From positions 1 through 64,000 of the forward strand of contig CAYZPC010000004.1 of assembly GCA_964480705.1 (NCBI GenBank): 64,000 nt of DNA. The letters run 5' to 3'. Numbering within the stretch: position 1 is the stretch's first letter; every line of letters begins with the position of its first letter. Below, in pieces: positions 25,235 through 33,905 of the stretch. The notes under the pieces were generated by a model. It saw only the letters and a list, made by a program, of their open reading frames with translations. It was not told the DNA's origin and ran no database searches. The DNA is from VGJJ01 sp964480705. GTDB lineage: Archaea; Iainarchaeota; Iainarchaeia; Iainarchaeales; VGJJ01. The translations under genes were made by a program, and so were the position numbers.

Positions 25235-26401
25235 CTAGAACTCGACGACAACGCCCCAATTTTTGACGCACAACTCGCTCAATTCGCGCTTCAATTTTTC
25301 GGCCGCGTGCGAAAGATGTTCCTCTTCCTGCAAGTGCTCCGCGGCCACGCGCAATGACTCTTCTATTCCTCGCTGCGCCTCCGCTGCCTTGCTTTCCAAA
25401 CCCACTTTCATGGAAAACAATTCGTGCTCCTGATACGCATTCACATTCCAACGAATCGCCTCATCCAACTGAATGAGTTGTTCAAAAAACAAAATGAATG
25501 ATTCTTCTTCCAGTGCGTTCTCCAGCACGCTGCGAATCTCCTCGCGCTTTTCACTATTCGAAATCTCTGGCAATGATTCAACCGCCATGCGTAGCAGCAT
25601 GACTAATCCGGCGCCATGCACATCGCGCTGCACTGCATTTAGGGGATTGGCTAAATACCATTGCAACATTCGCATCTGCGCATTCTCCATTTCCTGAAAA
25701 CGCGGTACATGTTCATTCAAATATTCTAAACACGGACGCACGCGCTCCCATGTTTCCAACCATGCTTGCGTGCGCGCCGTTTTTTCCTGCGTGAGTTTGT
25801 GAAACGACTCCTGCAAACGCATAAACGTATCAAACCCTCGGTGCTGCGAAAGCAATTCCAAGGATTGCTGCGCGGACATTAATGCATTCTCCCACAACTG
25901 CGCATCCCTCTCCGCACTTTGCCGCGCGACAGCCATTTGGTTGCGCTGCACGAAAAGTTCGGCAATCATTTCCGCCAACTCATTTGGTTTAACTGCCGGG
26001 TGCTTTGACAAACCCTGCACGGTGATGCGGCGCATATCAATCAACACTTCATCGGCTTCCGCGAGCCAACCCTGAATCTGCGGAGGCACATTTTCTCCCC
26101 ATCTGCGTTGAAGTAAAGGAACTATTTTCTCTGACCACTCTTGATGCGTGTGCGCCGCATACTTCAACAATTTTTGTTCACTCATGGGGGGAAGATGCTT
26201 CTCTAGTAATTGTGCTAACTCAGCGTCACCCATTTGTTCGGCATGTCTCGCGAGGCGCGTCACCACATGTTTCACCTGCGCGGCGCGCAACGCTAACGAT
26301 TGAACCACTTTTCCCTGGTCTTTAGACAATCTTTCTTCAAAAAAAGCCCGGGCTTCCGCAAAGGAAATTTTCTGTCCGCTCTGCGTGTCTTTGCCCCACA
26401 T
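25235..26401 (-). CDS. Large all-helical hypothetical protein
   Basis: 388 residues, almost entirely helical and rich in Ala, Glu, Gln and Leu, with coiled-coil stretches near the C-terminus (EEHLSHAAEKLKRELSELC). No signal peptide or membrane segment, so cytoplasmic. Not recognised. A TATATAAT box at 26427-26437 sits about 30 bases upstream of the ATG at 26401, fitting a near-leaderless transcript; a TTG three codons earlier is less likely. Confidence 0.65.
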   Translation of the reverse strand: MWGKDTQSGQKISFAEARAFFEERLSKDQGKVVQSLALRAAQVKHVVTRLARHAEQMGDAELAQLLEKHLPPMSEQKLLKYAAHTHQEWSEKIVPLLQRRWGENVPPQIQGWLAEADEVLIDMRRITVQGLSKHPAVKPNELAEMIAELFVQRNQMAVARQSAERDAQLWENALMSAQQSLELLSQHRGFDTFMRLQESFHKLTQEKTARTQAWLETWERVRPCLEYLNEHVPRFQEMENAQMRMLQWYLANPLNAVQRDVHGAGLVMLLRMAVESLPEISNSEKREEIRSVLENALEEESFILFFEQLIQLDEAIRWNVNAYQEHELFSMKVGLESKAAEAQRGIEESLRVAAEHLQEEEHLSHAAEKLKRELSELCVKNWGVVVEF

Positions 26402-26426
26402 ACTGCTCAACTTTCAGAACGGCGCG

Positions 26427-26437
26427 CGAATATATAA
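26427..26437 (-). promoter_or_regulatory. TATA box for the helical protein gene
   Basis: ATTATATATTC on the minus strand, centred about 30 bases before the ATG at 26401. Confidence 0.5.
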
Positions 26438-26575
26438 TGGCCATTACTTCTGACGCAAAAGAAAGGGATATTGCTCTCGCCCTCTGACACAATTACTGTG
26501 CTAAAGTACACGCGAATATCCGCCTGATTTAAAAAGGGCGAATTATTACTCAGACTGATAGTTGAGGGATGTACC

Positions 26576-27208
26576 ATGAAGATGATTGGGATTGTAACAA
26601 TGTTATTGCTTGGAATGCTTATACTCGTTCCAATTGTGTCTGCGAACGTGGTTACGACTACGATGACGTGGTTCGTTGCCTCGGCGAAATCAATTTCAGT
26701 ATCATACGGTTCGCCTTGTACTTCTTCAGCGTTCTTCTTTGTTGAAACAAACGCCCAGTTTGACCCGGATTCGGATGGAAATGCTGCGCGAGTGGTGCCT
26801 ACCTCTACCCGAATTGCGGACAGCAACTGTCAGTCATCCTCACAAGCTAGTATGGTTGTTACCAACACGGGAACAAGCACTCTGAATGTGGATGCAAACT
26901 TTGGTTCGGCATTTGCAGGAGCCGATACTAACATTGTGTTAAAAGTGTGGCAAGGAACCGGAACAGGTTGTGGAACATTTGGATTAGGCGGCTGGGAAGC
27001 CACGTGTTCGGTTGTTACTGTAACATCCGCTCCCAACACGACAACGTGCCGAAACTTCAATGAACATAATGAACTTGCCGGTGCGCGAGTCATCACCAAC
27101 TTAGCAGCCTTTGCCTCTCAGCAGCTCTGCTATTCGGGTGACTTTAACGCGTATGTGAGTGCAGGAGACCACAACGGATCGTTCCAGTTGGGTTCCGAAT
27201 TCAGTTAA
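26576..27208 (+). CDS. Secreted beta-rich protein
   Basis: 210 residues with a Sec signal peptide (about 1-23, ending VSA). The mature part is Thr/Ser/Asn-rich with several Cys and a VVTNTGTSTLNVDANFG segment like surface-protein beta sandwiches. It has no C-terminal membrane anchor, so it is released or bound by other surface proteins. TTTAAAAA at about 26528 and a GAGGGATG SD precede the ATG. A strong hairpin terminator follows. Function unknown. Confidence 0.65.
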   Translation: MKMIGIVTMLLLGMLILVPIVSANVVTTTMTWFVASAKSISVSYGSPCTSSAFFFVETNAQFDPDSDGNAARVVPTSTRIADSNCQSSSQASMVVTNTGTSTLNVDANFGSAFAGADTNIVLKVWQGTGTGCGTFGLGGWEATCSVVTVTSAPNTTTCRNFNEHNELAGARVITNLAAFASQQLCYSGDFNAYVSAGDHNGSFQLGSEFS

Positions 27209-27229
27209 TGGAATATATTCAACTCGTGT

Positions 27230-27272
27230 GTCCGCCTCATTTGGCGGACCACCATTTCTTTTTTCTCTTTTT
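27230..27272 (+). terminator. Hairpin terminator after the secreted protein gene
   Basis: GTCCGCC (27230-27236) pairs with GGCGGAC (27243-27249), loop TCATTT; a T-rich tail follows (TTTCTTTTTTCTCTTTTTTCC at about 27255-27275). Confidence 0.75.
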
Positions 27273-27337
27273 TCCCTTTGAAAAGTCAAAGATTTATTAA
27301 TGCGAGGAGTATTCTCGTAGCGTTGGAGGAGTAAGAT

Positions 27338-28360
27338 ATGTCGAAACTATTTGCCGGGGGCGCATTCAAATCATCAAACAAATTATTGTGGGGCGGAATT
27401 GCTATCATTGCCCTTGTCGGAGTATATTTCCTGTTCATGGTAAACCCTGCAGCGTCTGCGACGACAGACACTTCAACTAATTCATTAGGGACTATTCCTT
27501 CCGATTCAAGTGCATCGCCCATTTCGGCCAATACCACTGAGAATTTTTCTGAATCATTGAAGAGCGAGCTCAGTAAAGCCCGCTACGTGAAAGAAGTATT
27601 CAAAATTAATCGTGTTGTGCTCGACTTATATGAAAAAGCAGCCATTTTTCGCGGAGAAACACTCGAGGAAGTAACTGAATTTTTTTACAATTGCTGCGGA
27701 CTCACGCAAGAAAGCGATATTTTTGCTGAATTGCCCCCTGTTCCTGCAGACTTTGCTGAAGTTGCGTATCAACTGCAAACGGGAAGACTCTATCAAATTG
27801 GCGCATTAGGCGCAGAATATTATACGCAGCCTGAATTTTATTTTCAAGGAAACCTCACTGCATTAGTGAATCGACGACTCGCATTCCGTGCGTGGAGCGA
27901 ACCCCAATTGCAATACTGGGGAGACTACGGCTTGAGTGTTTATCCCTCCACTCAAAACACCGATGTTGTCAAATCGACTCGACCCACATTTACCGCAGTC
28001 ATGTTTGCCAGCACGCCCTGGAATATTCAGAATTACATTGGAATGCAATTGATTGCCGACAGCAAGTCGAAAGAATATTTTGATATCAAAATCTCCGAAG
28101 TGCGCACGGGACAACCCTACTTTTTACTCGAACCCACATTCCCCTATTTTTATCGAAATTGGGCAACCAAAGTGGTTATCGAAGGAAAAGTCAAACCGGA
28201 CACGCCGCCCGGGGACTATGTCATTAACATCAACCCAACGCTCCCCCCATCGGAATTAAACATAACCTGGGCGGACCAGCATCCCGGATTATACGCCACG
28301 TACGGTGCATTATTCCCCGAAGATGGGTATGGTAAATTGTTCATCACGGTCTCCCCGTGA
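27338..28360 (+). CDS. Membrane-anchored surface protein, unknown
   Basis: 340 residues. One N-terminal hydrophobic helix (~17-38), a Thr/Ser-rich spacer (~40-70) and an extracytoplasmic domain that starts helical (SESLKSELSKARYVKEVFKINRVVLDLYEKA) and ends beta-rich (VIEGKVKPDTPPGDYVININP, an Ig-like ending). CC pair at about 117-118. A TTTATTAA box at about 27291 and a clear GGAGGAGTAAG SD lie before the ATG. First gene of a cluster reaching to 30926. Not recognised. Confidence 0.65.
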   Translation: MSKLFAGGAFKSSNKLLWGGIAIIALVGVYFLFMVNPAASATTDTSTNSLGTIPSDSSASPISANTTENFSESLKSELSKARYVKEVFKINRVVLDLYEKAAIFRGETLEEVTEFFYNCCGLTQESDIFAELPPVPADFAEVAYQLQTGRLYQIGALGAEYYTQPEFYFQGNLTALVNRRLAFRAWSEPQLQYWGDYGLSVYPSTQNTDVVKSTRPTFTAVMFASTPWNIQNYIGMQLIADSKSKEYFDIKISEVRTGQPYFLLEPTFPYFYRNWATKVVIEGKVKPDTPPGDYVININPTLPPSELNITWADQHPGLYATYGALFPEDGYGKLFITVSP

Positions 28361-28405
28361 TGGGCAAACCCACGCTTAATTAAATACCAATTCATTCGCT
28401 TCTCC

Positions 28406-30412
28406 ATGTTTTCATGGACACGCGTCGCGCGACTCAGTGTAGCGGTGTTGCTCGCTTTCATCCTATTTTTTCCCGTCGCCACCGCAAACACGTCCACCAC
28501 CACCGCCACATGGGTTCCGGGAGGAGATGTGGCATACACGGTCACACTCTCCTATCCGCAGTGTCCGCTCGCCAATGGAAACACCCAAATCCGCGCAGAT
28601 GTAGAAGGAACCAACAACGGACAAATCATTGATGATGCCGTCGTGTATGCCACGATTCGAAAACCCGATTTGAGTACAACGGATGTCAATTTTTCAAACG
28701 ATGGAAATGGAACGTACACGTACACGTACAACTTTGACCAAAATGGAACATACTTCATTGATGCAACCGCATTCAAATCTCCCTCATCTTCAGGAGATGT
28801 GAATGGATATGTGTATCTAAACAACACGGATTTCAACATCACATTCATCAACAATGGATTCTCTCTCGACATTGGTGCGTTGGGAGAAATACAAAACTTT
28901 GTTTACAACACGGATGATGTGCTCGTGTTTGATTTGAACGCGAACACCACGCTCTATTATCCGAGCGGCTCTGTTGCGGATGCAAACTTGACCATGACGC
29001 AAAATAATACCGGAGAATATGTTCGTTCATTCTTTGGACCATCTCCCGCAGGAAATTATTCCGTCACGAGCACATTCCAATGCGGCGCGCGCTATCACCA
29101 AAACACGGGAGGAACATTTACCGTAAACGCAGCCGCATCTTCCGGCGGGGGAAGCAGTGGCGGAGGAGATTCAGGCAGCGGGGGAGGCGGAGGAGGCGGT
29201 GGCGCGGGCGGTGGCGCAGGACCACGCTCACGCATTGTGTCCATTGACTTTCAACCGGTACTTGGAAAGGGAGCGCCTTCGCGAATGCTCGCCACCGTAC
29301 AAAATCTCACGAGCAGTGTAGTGGACTACACCCTCACTTACACCATTCAAACTCCCTCCGGACTTTTTTCAATAGGTGAAAGCGACATTATTGCAGTGGG
29401 GCCCTACGGCATAACAACCGTGGCAATCGAAGAAGCATTCATGCCCCTCGAGACAGGAACATACGTGCTCAACGCGGAATTATTCCGAATGAACACGATT
29501 GCACGCTTCGACACGTACGAACAAACGTATCTCGTGGAAGGAGAACACGCCGTTACATTAGACGTAGCGCCCTCTTCTGATAAAACAGCCGTGGGACTAA
29601 GCTATCCCTTTTCCATTAATTTAGTCAACAATGGAGACTTCCTCGAAGAAAATGTTCAACTAACGTGGTATTTGATTAACGCGGATGGAGAAGAATACAT
29701 TCGCTCCACGCACAGCGTGGATCTTTCTCCCAATGAAACGGCGTCGCTTCCCTATTCTCCATTTATTCCCATCAATTCTCCCATGGGGCTGCACCAGTTA
29801 GTAGTGGAAATGCACGCCTATAATTTGACGCAAACTGCCACGGTCATTTTCACTGTGTCCTCGCCCAATGATTACTATTCGCAAGTCATCGCTGATTTAG
29901 AATTACGCATTTCTCAACTCGATGAAAAACTCGATGACTTATCTCAACGCGGATTTGACACGGCTGCGTTGGAATTAATTTTGCTCGACATTCGAACGGA
30001 TGTGGCGCGCACCAAAGGAATGCTCCTCGCGGGAGAATTTGACACGCTAAATGACAACCTCATTGATTTATCCGGACGCGTAACGCGGTTAGCGGCAGAA
30101 GTGGACTCACTTGAGCAACAATCTCCCCTCCTCTCGCGCGAAGGACTCACTCTTCTGCTCTACATTGGCGCGGGGCTTTTGCTCGGAGCATTTGCGTGGC
30201 TGCTGCACTGGTTGTTGGAAAAAGAACGCAAGGAACGAGGCAAACGTGGGGGAGTAGTGCTTGTTCCCGCTTCTCCTGGCTGGCTCACTTCCCTCTTAGG
30301 AGTGAATAATTGTTACATCCTCGCATCCGAACGCGAGAAGTTGAAGCGTAAGCCTTTAATAGACCGGATAATTGGATTGATGGAAGGTGAGTCTTCGCAT
30401 GATAACCAGTGA
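28406..30412 (+). CDS. Surface protein with Gly hinge, coiled coil and C-terminal membrane helix
   Basis: 668 residues. Sec signal peptide (~1-27), Ig-like N-terminal domains (~30-240), a Gly/Ser hinge (~245-275), two CARDB/NEW3-like beta domains (~280-485), a helical coiled-coil stretch (~490-575; LELRISQLDEKLDDLSQRG), then a membrane helix (~580-603) and a basic cytoplasmic tail of about 65 residues. A TTAATTAAATACC box lies 25 bases upstream (leaderless). It overlaps the next gene by 14 bases, and the tail may contact the small proteins encoded there. Confidence 0.7.
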   Translation: MFSWTRVARLSVAVLLAFILFFPVATANTSTTTATWVPGGDVAYTVTLSYPQCPLANGNTQIRADVEGTNNGQIIDDAVVYATIRKPDLSTTDVNFSNDGNGTYTYTYNFDQNGTYFIDATAFKSPSSSGDVNGYVYLNNTDFNITFINNGFSLDIGALGEIQNFVYNTDDVLVFDLNANTTLYYPSGSVADANLTMTQNNTGEYVRSFFGPSPAGNYSVTSTFQCGARYHQNTGGTFTVNAAASSGGGSSGGGDSGSGGGGGGGGAGGGAGPRSRIVSIDFQPVLGKGAPSRMLATVQNLTSSVVDYTLTYTIQTPSGLFSIGESDIIAVGPYGITTVAIEEAFMPLETGTYVLNAELFRMNTIARFDTYEQTYLVEGEHAVTLDVAPSSDKTAVGLSYPFSINLVNNGDFLEENVQLTWYLINADGEEYIRSTHSVDLSPNETASLPYSPFIPINSPMGLHQLVVEMHAYNLTQTATVIFTVSSPNDYYSQVIADLELRISQLDEKLDDLSQRGFDTAALELILLDIRTDVARTKGMLLAGEFDTLNDNLIDLSGRVTRLAAEVDSLEQQSPLLSREGLTLLLYIGAGLLLGAFAWLLHWLLEKERKERGKRGGVVLVPASPGWLTSLLGVNNCYILASEREKLKRKPLIDRIIGLMEGESSHDNQ

Positions 30413-30671
30413 ACTCCTGATATCCGTTGGACTATTTGTGGTGCAAATGGTCATCGCCGTGTATCTCATACGCTATTCCAACCAGCAGCTCATGAAGAGC
30501 ATTTCCGGCTTGCGAGACAAAAACTTAGAATTGATGAAACTCAACGCGCGATTAACCAAAACAGTCATCATGAATGAAGACAGCTTCCGAAAAGAACTCG
30601 ATGGACTGCGCAAAGGTGCTCGATCAAGTGAGAAAACGGTTGTACAGCCTGTTGCGGCAAAGGCCGAGTGA
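30399..30671 (+). CDS. Small one-helix membrane protein, paralog A
   Basis: 90 residues. A membrane helix (~5-25) is followed by VYLIRYSNQQL and a Lys/Glu coiled-coil-like stretch; a basic/Ala tail ends it. The SD GGAAGGTGA lies 9 bases before the ATG at 30399; an in-frame GTG at 30387 sits inside that SD. Overlaps the upstream gene. Paralogous to the next gene. Possibly an accessory subunit of the 668-residue surface protein. Confidence 0.65.
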   Translation: MITSELLISVGLFVVQMVIAVYLIRYSNQQLMKSISGLRDKNLELMKLNARLTKTVIMNEDSFRKELDGLRKGARSSEKTVVQPVAAKAE

Positions 30672-30683
30672 GCGTGAGTTCAC

Positions 30684-30926
30684 ATGCCTTTCGCTGAAAT
30701 CATTGTTTCGGTTGGATTCTTTGTCATGGCCATGCTCGTGGCCGTGTACCTCATACGCTATTCTAACCAGCAGCTCACGCGCTGCCTGACTTCATTGGAA
30801 GAAAAACACAATGAACTCGTTGATTTGAATGGAAAACTCGCCAAGCAAATATTTTCATCCGACAAAAAATTACGCGATGATTTAGAAGCCGTGAAACGCG
30901 CGCACAAGAAAGCAAACGCGTCATGA
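30684..30926 (+). CDS. Small one-helix membrane protein, paralog B
   Basis: 80 residues, same plan as paralog A: EIIVSVGFFVMAMLVAVYLIRYSNQQL, then a coiled-coil-like stretch (SLEEKHNELVDLNGKLAKQ). The VYLIRYSNQQL block is identical in both. 12 bases separate the genes, indicating tandem duplication and cotranscription. Confidence 0.65.
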   Translation: MPFAEIIVSVGFFVMAMLVAVYLIRYSNQQLTRCLTSLEEKHNELVDLNGKLAKQIFSSDKKLRDDLEAVKRAHKKANAS

Positions 30927-30962
30927 TGTCGAATTAAAACACTTTTATTTTATTTTTCTACT

Positions 30963-31436
30963 ATGGGACAAGCCGAACGCGACAGAATTCTAGAAAAATT
31001 CCGCGAAATGAACATTCCATTCGAACATCTCACGCATGAGCCCGTGTACACCAGTGAGCAAGCCATGCGCGCACGCAATGGAGAATTGCACAATGGGGTG
31101 AAAGCTATGGTTTGCAAAACCGAACGCGGAACCATTCTCGCGCTATTGGCTGCGGACATGAAATTGGACATGGAAAAACTCGCGAAGTTAATTTTGTTCA
31201 AAAAATTATCCTTGGGAAGCAAAGAACGCGTACTCGCCGCGACAAACTGCGAACCCGGCTCGGTTCCCCCATTTGGTTTTGCGACACCGCTTCCTACTTA
31301 CATTGATGAATCCGTTTTCGACCACGAATGGGCGGAATTTAACATTGGTTTGCTCACGGAAAGCGTAAAGGTGCGCACCGAGGATTTGCGGAAAATACTG
31401 CCGCAGAAACTGCTTCAGTTTGCGGTGAAAGGGTAA
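30963..31436 (+). CDS. YbaK/ProX-type aminoacyl-tRNA deacylase
   Basis: 157 residues, single YbaK domain. Trans-editing enzymes of this family hydrolyse mischarged tRNAs such as Cys-tRNA-Pro or Ala-tRNA-Pro. Visible: EHLTHEPVYTSEQAM, the catalytic Lys in KAMVCKTERG, and the conserved EPGSVPPFGF turn. Full length for the family. The exact substrate class cannot be told from these motifs. Separate from the ribosomal cluster that follows. Confidence 0.85.
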   Translation: MGQAERDRILEKFREMNIPFEHLTHEPVYTSEQAMRARNGELHNGVKAMVCKTERGTILALLAADMKLDMEKLAKLILFKKLSLGSKERVLAATNCEPGSVPPFGFATPLPTYIDESVFDHEWAEFNIGLLTESVKVRTEDLRKILPQKLLQFAVKG

Positions 31437-31513
31437 CACCCCCCCAATTGCCGTTTTTTGGTCGGATTGAGAGTGTTTTCCAAAGGGTATTTTCCCAGCA
31501 AGCGAGGGGTTCG

Positions 31514-31520
31514 TTTATAA
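31514..31520 (+). promoter_or_regulatory. TATA box for the L7Ae cluster
   Basis: TTTATAA, about 80 bases before the ATG at 31598; predicts a leader of roughly 55-60 bases. Confidence 0.5.
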
Positions 31521-31569
31521 TCCCTTCCCAGGGGTTTTCACGTATAACACGGCCAAAAAGGCCCAATGA

Positions 31570-31590
31570 CCCCTGAAAAAGGGTGAGGTG
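31570..31590 (+). promoter_or_regulatory. Leader hairpin overlapping the L7Ae SD
   Basis: CCC (31571-31573) pairs with GGG (31581-31583) across CTGA/A-rich loop sequence, and UGA elements lie on both sides, next to GGTGAGGTGA, the SD. Short, but the CUGA/UGA arrangement recalls a kink-turn/kink-loop, the binding site of L7Ae itself. Inference. Confidence 0.3.
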
Positions 31591-31597
31591 AAACAAT

Positions 31598-31960
31598 ATG
31601 AGTACTGCATTTGAAGTTCCTGCCGAAGTCAAGGAAAAACAAGCCGAATTCTTGCAGGAATTAGTCAAAAAGAAAGGAAAAATCCGCATTGGTGTGAATG
31701 AAGTCACCAAAGCCATTGAGCGCGATACCGCAAAATTGGTTATTATTGCCAAAGACGTCAGCCCCGCTGAGCTTATCATGCACATCCCTTTGCTCTGCAA
31801 AGACAAGAAAGTTCCCTACTCCTACGCAGACACGCGAAAGGACTTAGGAACAGCCATCGGAATTGGAGTGGGAGCCGCTGCGGTTGCCATCACCGAAGCC
31901 GGGGACGCGCAACAAGGTTTAGAACAATTAATCAAAAAGGTCCAGGCACTGGCCAAGTAA
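31598..31960 (+). CDS. rpl7ae: Ribosomal protein L7Ae
   Basis: 120 residues, full length. Binds kink-turns in 23S rRNA, box C/D and H/ACA sRNAs and RNase P RNA. Signature KKGKIRIGVNEVTKAIERDTAKLVIIAKDVSP, LIMHIPLLCKDKKVPYSYADTRKDLG. The SD GGTGAGGTGA precedes the ATG. First gene of L7Ae-S28e-L24e-NDK. Confidence 0.97.
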   Translation: MSTAFEVPAEVKEKQAEFLQELVKKKGKIRIGVNEVTKAIERDTAKLVIIAKDVSPAELIMHIPLLCKDKKVPYSYADTRKDLGTAIGIGVGAAAVAITEAGDAQQGLEQLIKKVQALAK

Positions 31961-31975
31961 AAGGGATGATGACAC

Positions 31976-32185
31976 ATGGCTGAACTCGGAACACCGGCAG
32001 AAGTGGTCGAAGTCGTCAAACGCACAGGTGTGCACGGCGAAATTGCCCAAGTATTGTGCCGCATTTTAGACGGACCTGAAAAAGGACGCGTAAAACGACG
32101 CAATGTCAAAGGAAACTTACGCGTGGGCGACAAACTCATTTTGTTAAACACGGAACGCGAAGCCAAGGAAATTCGCGCACACTAA
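31976..32185 (+). CDS. rps28e: Ribosomal protein S28e
   Basis: 69 residues, the usual length. Signature TGVHGEIAQVLCRILDGPEKGRVKRRNVKGNLRVGD and the terminal LLNTEREAKEIRAH. 15 bases after L7Ae, with GGGATGATG as SD. Confidence 0.97.
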   Translation: MAELGTPAEVVEVVKRTGVHGEIAQVLCRILDGPEKGRVKRRNVKGNLRVGDKLILLNTEREAKEIRAH

Positions 32186-32198
32186 GGGGGAATGAAAC

Positions 32199-32438
32199 AT
32201 GGACTGCTCATTTTGCGGAAAACTAATCCCTCGAGGAACCGGACTCATGTTCGTTCGAAAGACGGGACAAGTATACACGTTCTGCTCACGAAAGTGCGAA
32301 CACAACATGATTCACTTAGGACGACAATCTCGAAAAACGCAGTGGACAAAAGACTACGCGAAAACAAAAACATCGAACATTGCCATCCGAGCGCACGAGC
32401 AAGCCTCCAAAGCTTCTCCTGCAGCTGAGAAAAAATAG
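32199..32438 (+). CDS. rpl24e: Ribosomal protein L24e
   Basis: 79 residues. Zinc ribbon CSFCGKLIPRGTG ... FCSRKCEHN, followed by the LGRQSRKTQWTKDY block. A short Ala/Lys tail. SD AAGGGGGAATG upstream. Standard neighbour of S28e and NDK in archaea. Confidence 0.96.
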   Translation: MDCSFCGKLIPRGTGLMFVRKTGQVYTFCSRKCEHNMIHLGRQSRKTQWTKDYAKTKTSNIAIRAHEQASKASPAAEKK

Positions 32439-32452
32439 TGGTTGTGAATGCA

Positions 32453-32947
32453 ATGATGGAACGAACCCTCGTGTTGTTGAAGCCGGACGCCGTGCAGCGT
32501 GCCCTCTCCGGAAGAATCATTCAACGATTTGAGGACGTGGGATTGAAAATCATTGGAATGAAAATGGTTCAAGCCTCGCGCGAACACGCCACGACACACT
32601 ACGCTGACGTGGGCGTGCGACGCGGACAAAAAATTCTCGACCAAAACGTGAACTTTTTGCAGGAAGGGCCGGTTATTGCACTCGTGCTAGAAGGAATTCA
32701 AGCAATCGAATTAGTCCGAAAAATGGTTGGAAGCACGGAATCAAAAGCCGCCCAACCCGGAACGATTCGCGGAGACTTTTCGCACCAAAGTTATGCGTAC
32801 GCGGACGCACAAAACCAAGTCATCAAGAATTTGATTCACGCCTCTTCTTCATTGGATGATGCCAAAAAAGAAGTCGCCTTGTGGTTCAACGAAAGCGAAT
32901 TGTGCAACTACAAAACCGTTCACGAAAAACACACGTTCGGAAAATAA
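32453..32947 (+). CDS. ndk: Nucleoside diphosphate kinase
   Basis: 164 residues. Transfers the gamma phosphate between NTPs and NDPs via a phospho-His. RTLVLLKPDAVQRALSGRII at the N-terminus, TIRGDFSHQSYAYADAQN, then the active His in NLIHASSS. The family usually has NxxHGSDS; here HASSS. Somewhat longer than typical (~140-150) with an extra segment after the ATTHYADVG region. Starts at 32453 or 32456; a GTG at 32438 is possible but lacks an SD. Confidence 0.93.
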   Translation: MMERTLVLLKPDAVQRALSGRIIQRFEDVGLKIIGMKMVQASREHATTHYADVGVRRGQKILDQNVNFLQEGPVIALVLEGIQAIELVRKMVGSTESKAAQPGTIRGDFSHQSYAYADAQNQVIKNLIHASSSLDDAKKEVALWFNESELCNYKTVHEKHTFGK

Positions 32948-32948
32948 C

Positions 32949-32990
32949 GTTTTATCAAAAAGTTTAATCAAAAAATATTTTTTGTTTGTA
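32949..32990 (+). repeat. Dispersed A/T-rich repeat fragment
   Basis: 32949-32973 matches 10305-10329 at 21 of 25 positions (paired ATCAAAAA units). It lies between the convergent NDK and hypothetical genes and is followed by a T-run, so it may also serve as a terminator. Confidence 0.45.
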
Positions 32991-32992
32991 TT

Positions 32993-33385
32993 TTATTCTT
33001 CTATTTTTTCGCTTGAATTATCTTCTTCCAAGTACATTTCTAATTTTTCAACAATGTTGTCCCATTTCATCATGAGATTTTTTCCCTGGTGATTTTTTGA
33101 AACTTCAATTTCACTAATGTTCGCCAAAATGTCATCCAACTCATCATTGAAATCAAATTTGGTGAAGGGTGTGAGAAAGTGGGCCGTTGCATTAATCGCA
33201 TTAGGAGAAACGGGAGTGGATAAAATCATTCGCAACAGCAAAAAAGCCAAATCTTCTTTCATTTTCCGATTGCGCGTTCCTTTTGCTGAAAAATATTCGC
33301 GCAGTGCTTTCAGCTCACTCTCCACGTGAACGTGTTCCTCGGCATCGCTTTCGAGTTGGTCATTTTCGACTATTTTTTCAGTCAT
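32993..33385 (-). CDS. Helical hypothetical protein
   Basis: 130 residues: an acidic start (EKIVENDQLESDAEEHVHVE), a predicted all-helical core (LREYFSAKGTRNRKMKEDLAFLLLRMIL) and an acidic tail. Cytoplasmic. Two Mets (33385, 33391) are possible starts; a longer open frame would run into the divergent dUTPase gene and looks non-coding. Not recognised. Confidence 0.55.
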   Translation of the reverse strand: MTEKIVENDQLESDAEEHVHVESELKALREYFSAKGTRNRKMKEDLAFLLLRMILSTPVSPNAINATAHFLTPFTKFDFNDELDDILANISEIEVSKNHQGKNLMMKWDNIVEKLEMYLEEDNSSEKIEE

Positions 33386-33420
33386 ACACATGCTTTTATT
33401 GCTCAAAATTATATTACGGT

Positions 33421-33846
33421 ATGCGGGTTCTCCTCCAAAAACTCTCGCCTGAAGCCATTTTGCCCAAATACGCCCTCGCACATGACGCGGGAATGGACTT
33501 ATTTTCAAACGAAACCATTGTTTTGCAGCCCCACGAAAAAAAAACCATCAAGACTGGAATTGCATTAGCCATTCCTCCCGGACACGTGGGGTTAGTCTGG
33601 GACAAAAGTGGTTTAGCGAGCAAATTTCACCTGCACACGTTTGCAGGAGTCATTGATGAAGCGTACCGCGGAGAACTGCAAGTCGTCTTAGGAAACTTTG
33701 GCACTGTCCCCTACACGATAGAAAAGGGAACCAAAATTGCCCAATTGCTCATTCAGCCCATTGTTCACGCTCAACTCGAAGAAGTAACCTCTCTCGATCA
33801 AACTGAGCGCGGAACAGGCGGGTTTGGAAGCACGGGATTGCGCTAA
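33421..33846 (+). CDS. dut: dUTP diphosphatase (trimeric dUTPase)
   Basis: 141 residues. Hydrolyses dUTP to dUMP and PPi. All five motifs are visible: AHDAGMDLFS (1), DKSGLASK (2), GVIDEAYRGEL (3), KGTKIAQLLI (4), GTGGFGSTG (5). Motif 2 reads DKSGLA instead of the usual RSGLA. Normal length. Followed by dCTP deaminase, completing a route to dUMP for thymidylate synthesis. Confidence 0.95.
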   Translation: MRVLLQKLSPEAILPKYALAHDAGMDLFSNETIVLQPHEKKTIKTGIALAIPPGHVGLVWDKSGLASKFHLHTFAGVIDEAYRGELQVVLGNFGTVPYTIEKGTKIAQLLIQPIVHAQLEEVTSLDQTERGTGGFGSTGLR

Positions 33847-33905
33847 CGGCTCGTTCTCACGCACGCCCTGTGATGTTTTTAACTGCATGAGGCGTATGTA
33901 TTGCT

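Noticed and set aside
26437..26487. A 16-codon ORF right after the TATATAAT box
   Set aside because: Too short to support; the box is better explained as the promoter of the minus-strand gene.
28406..30412. PGF-CTERM type sorting signal at the C-terminus
   Set aside because: The membrane helix is followed by a ~65-residue cytoplasmic tail, unlike sorting signals, which end within a few residues.
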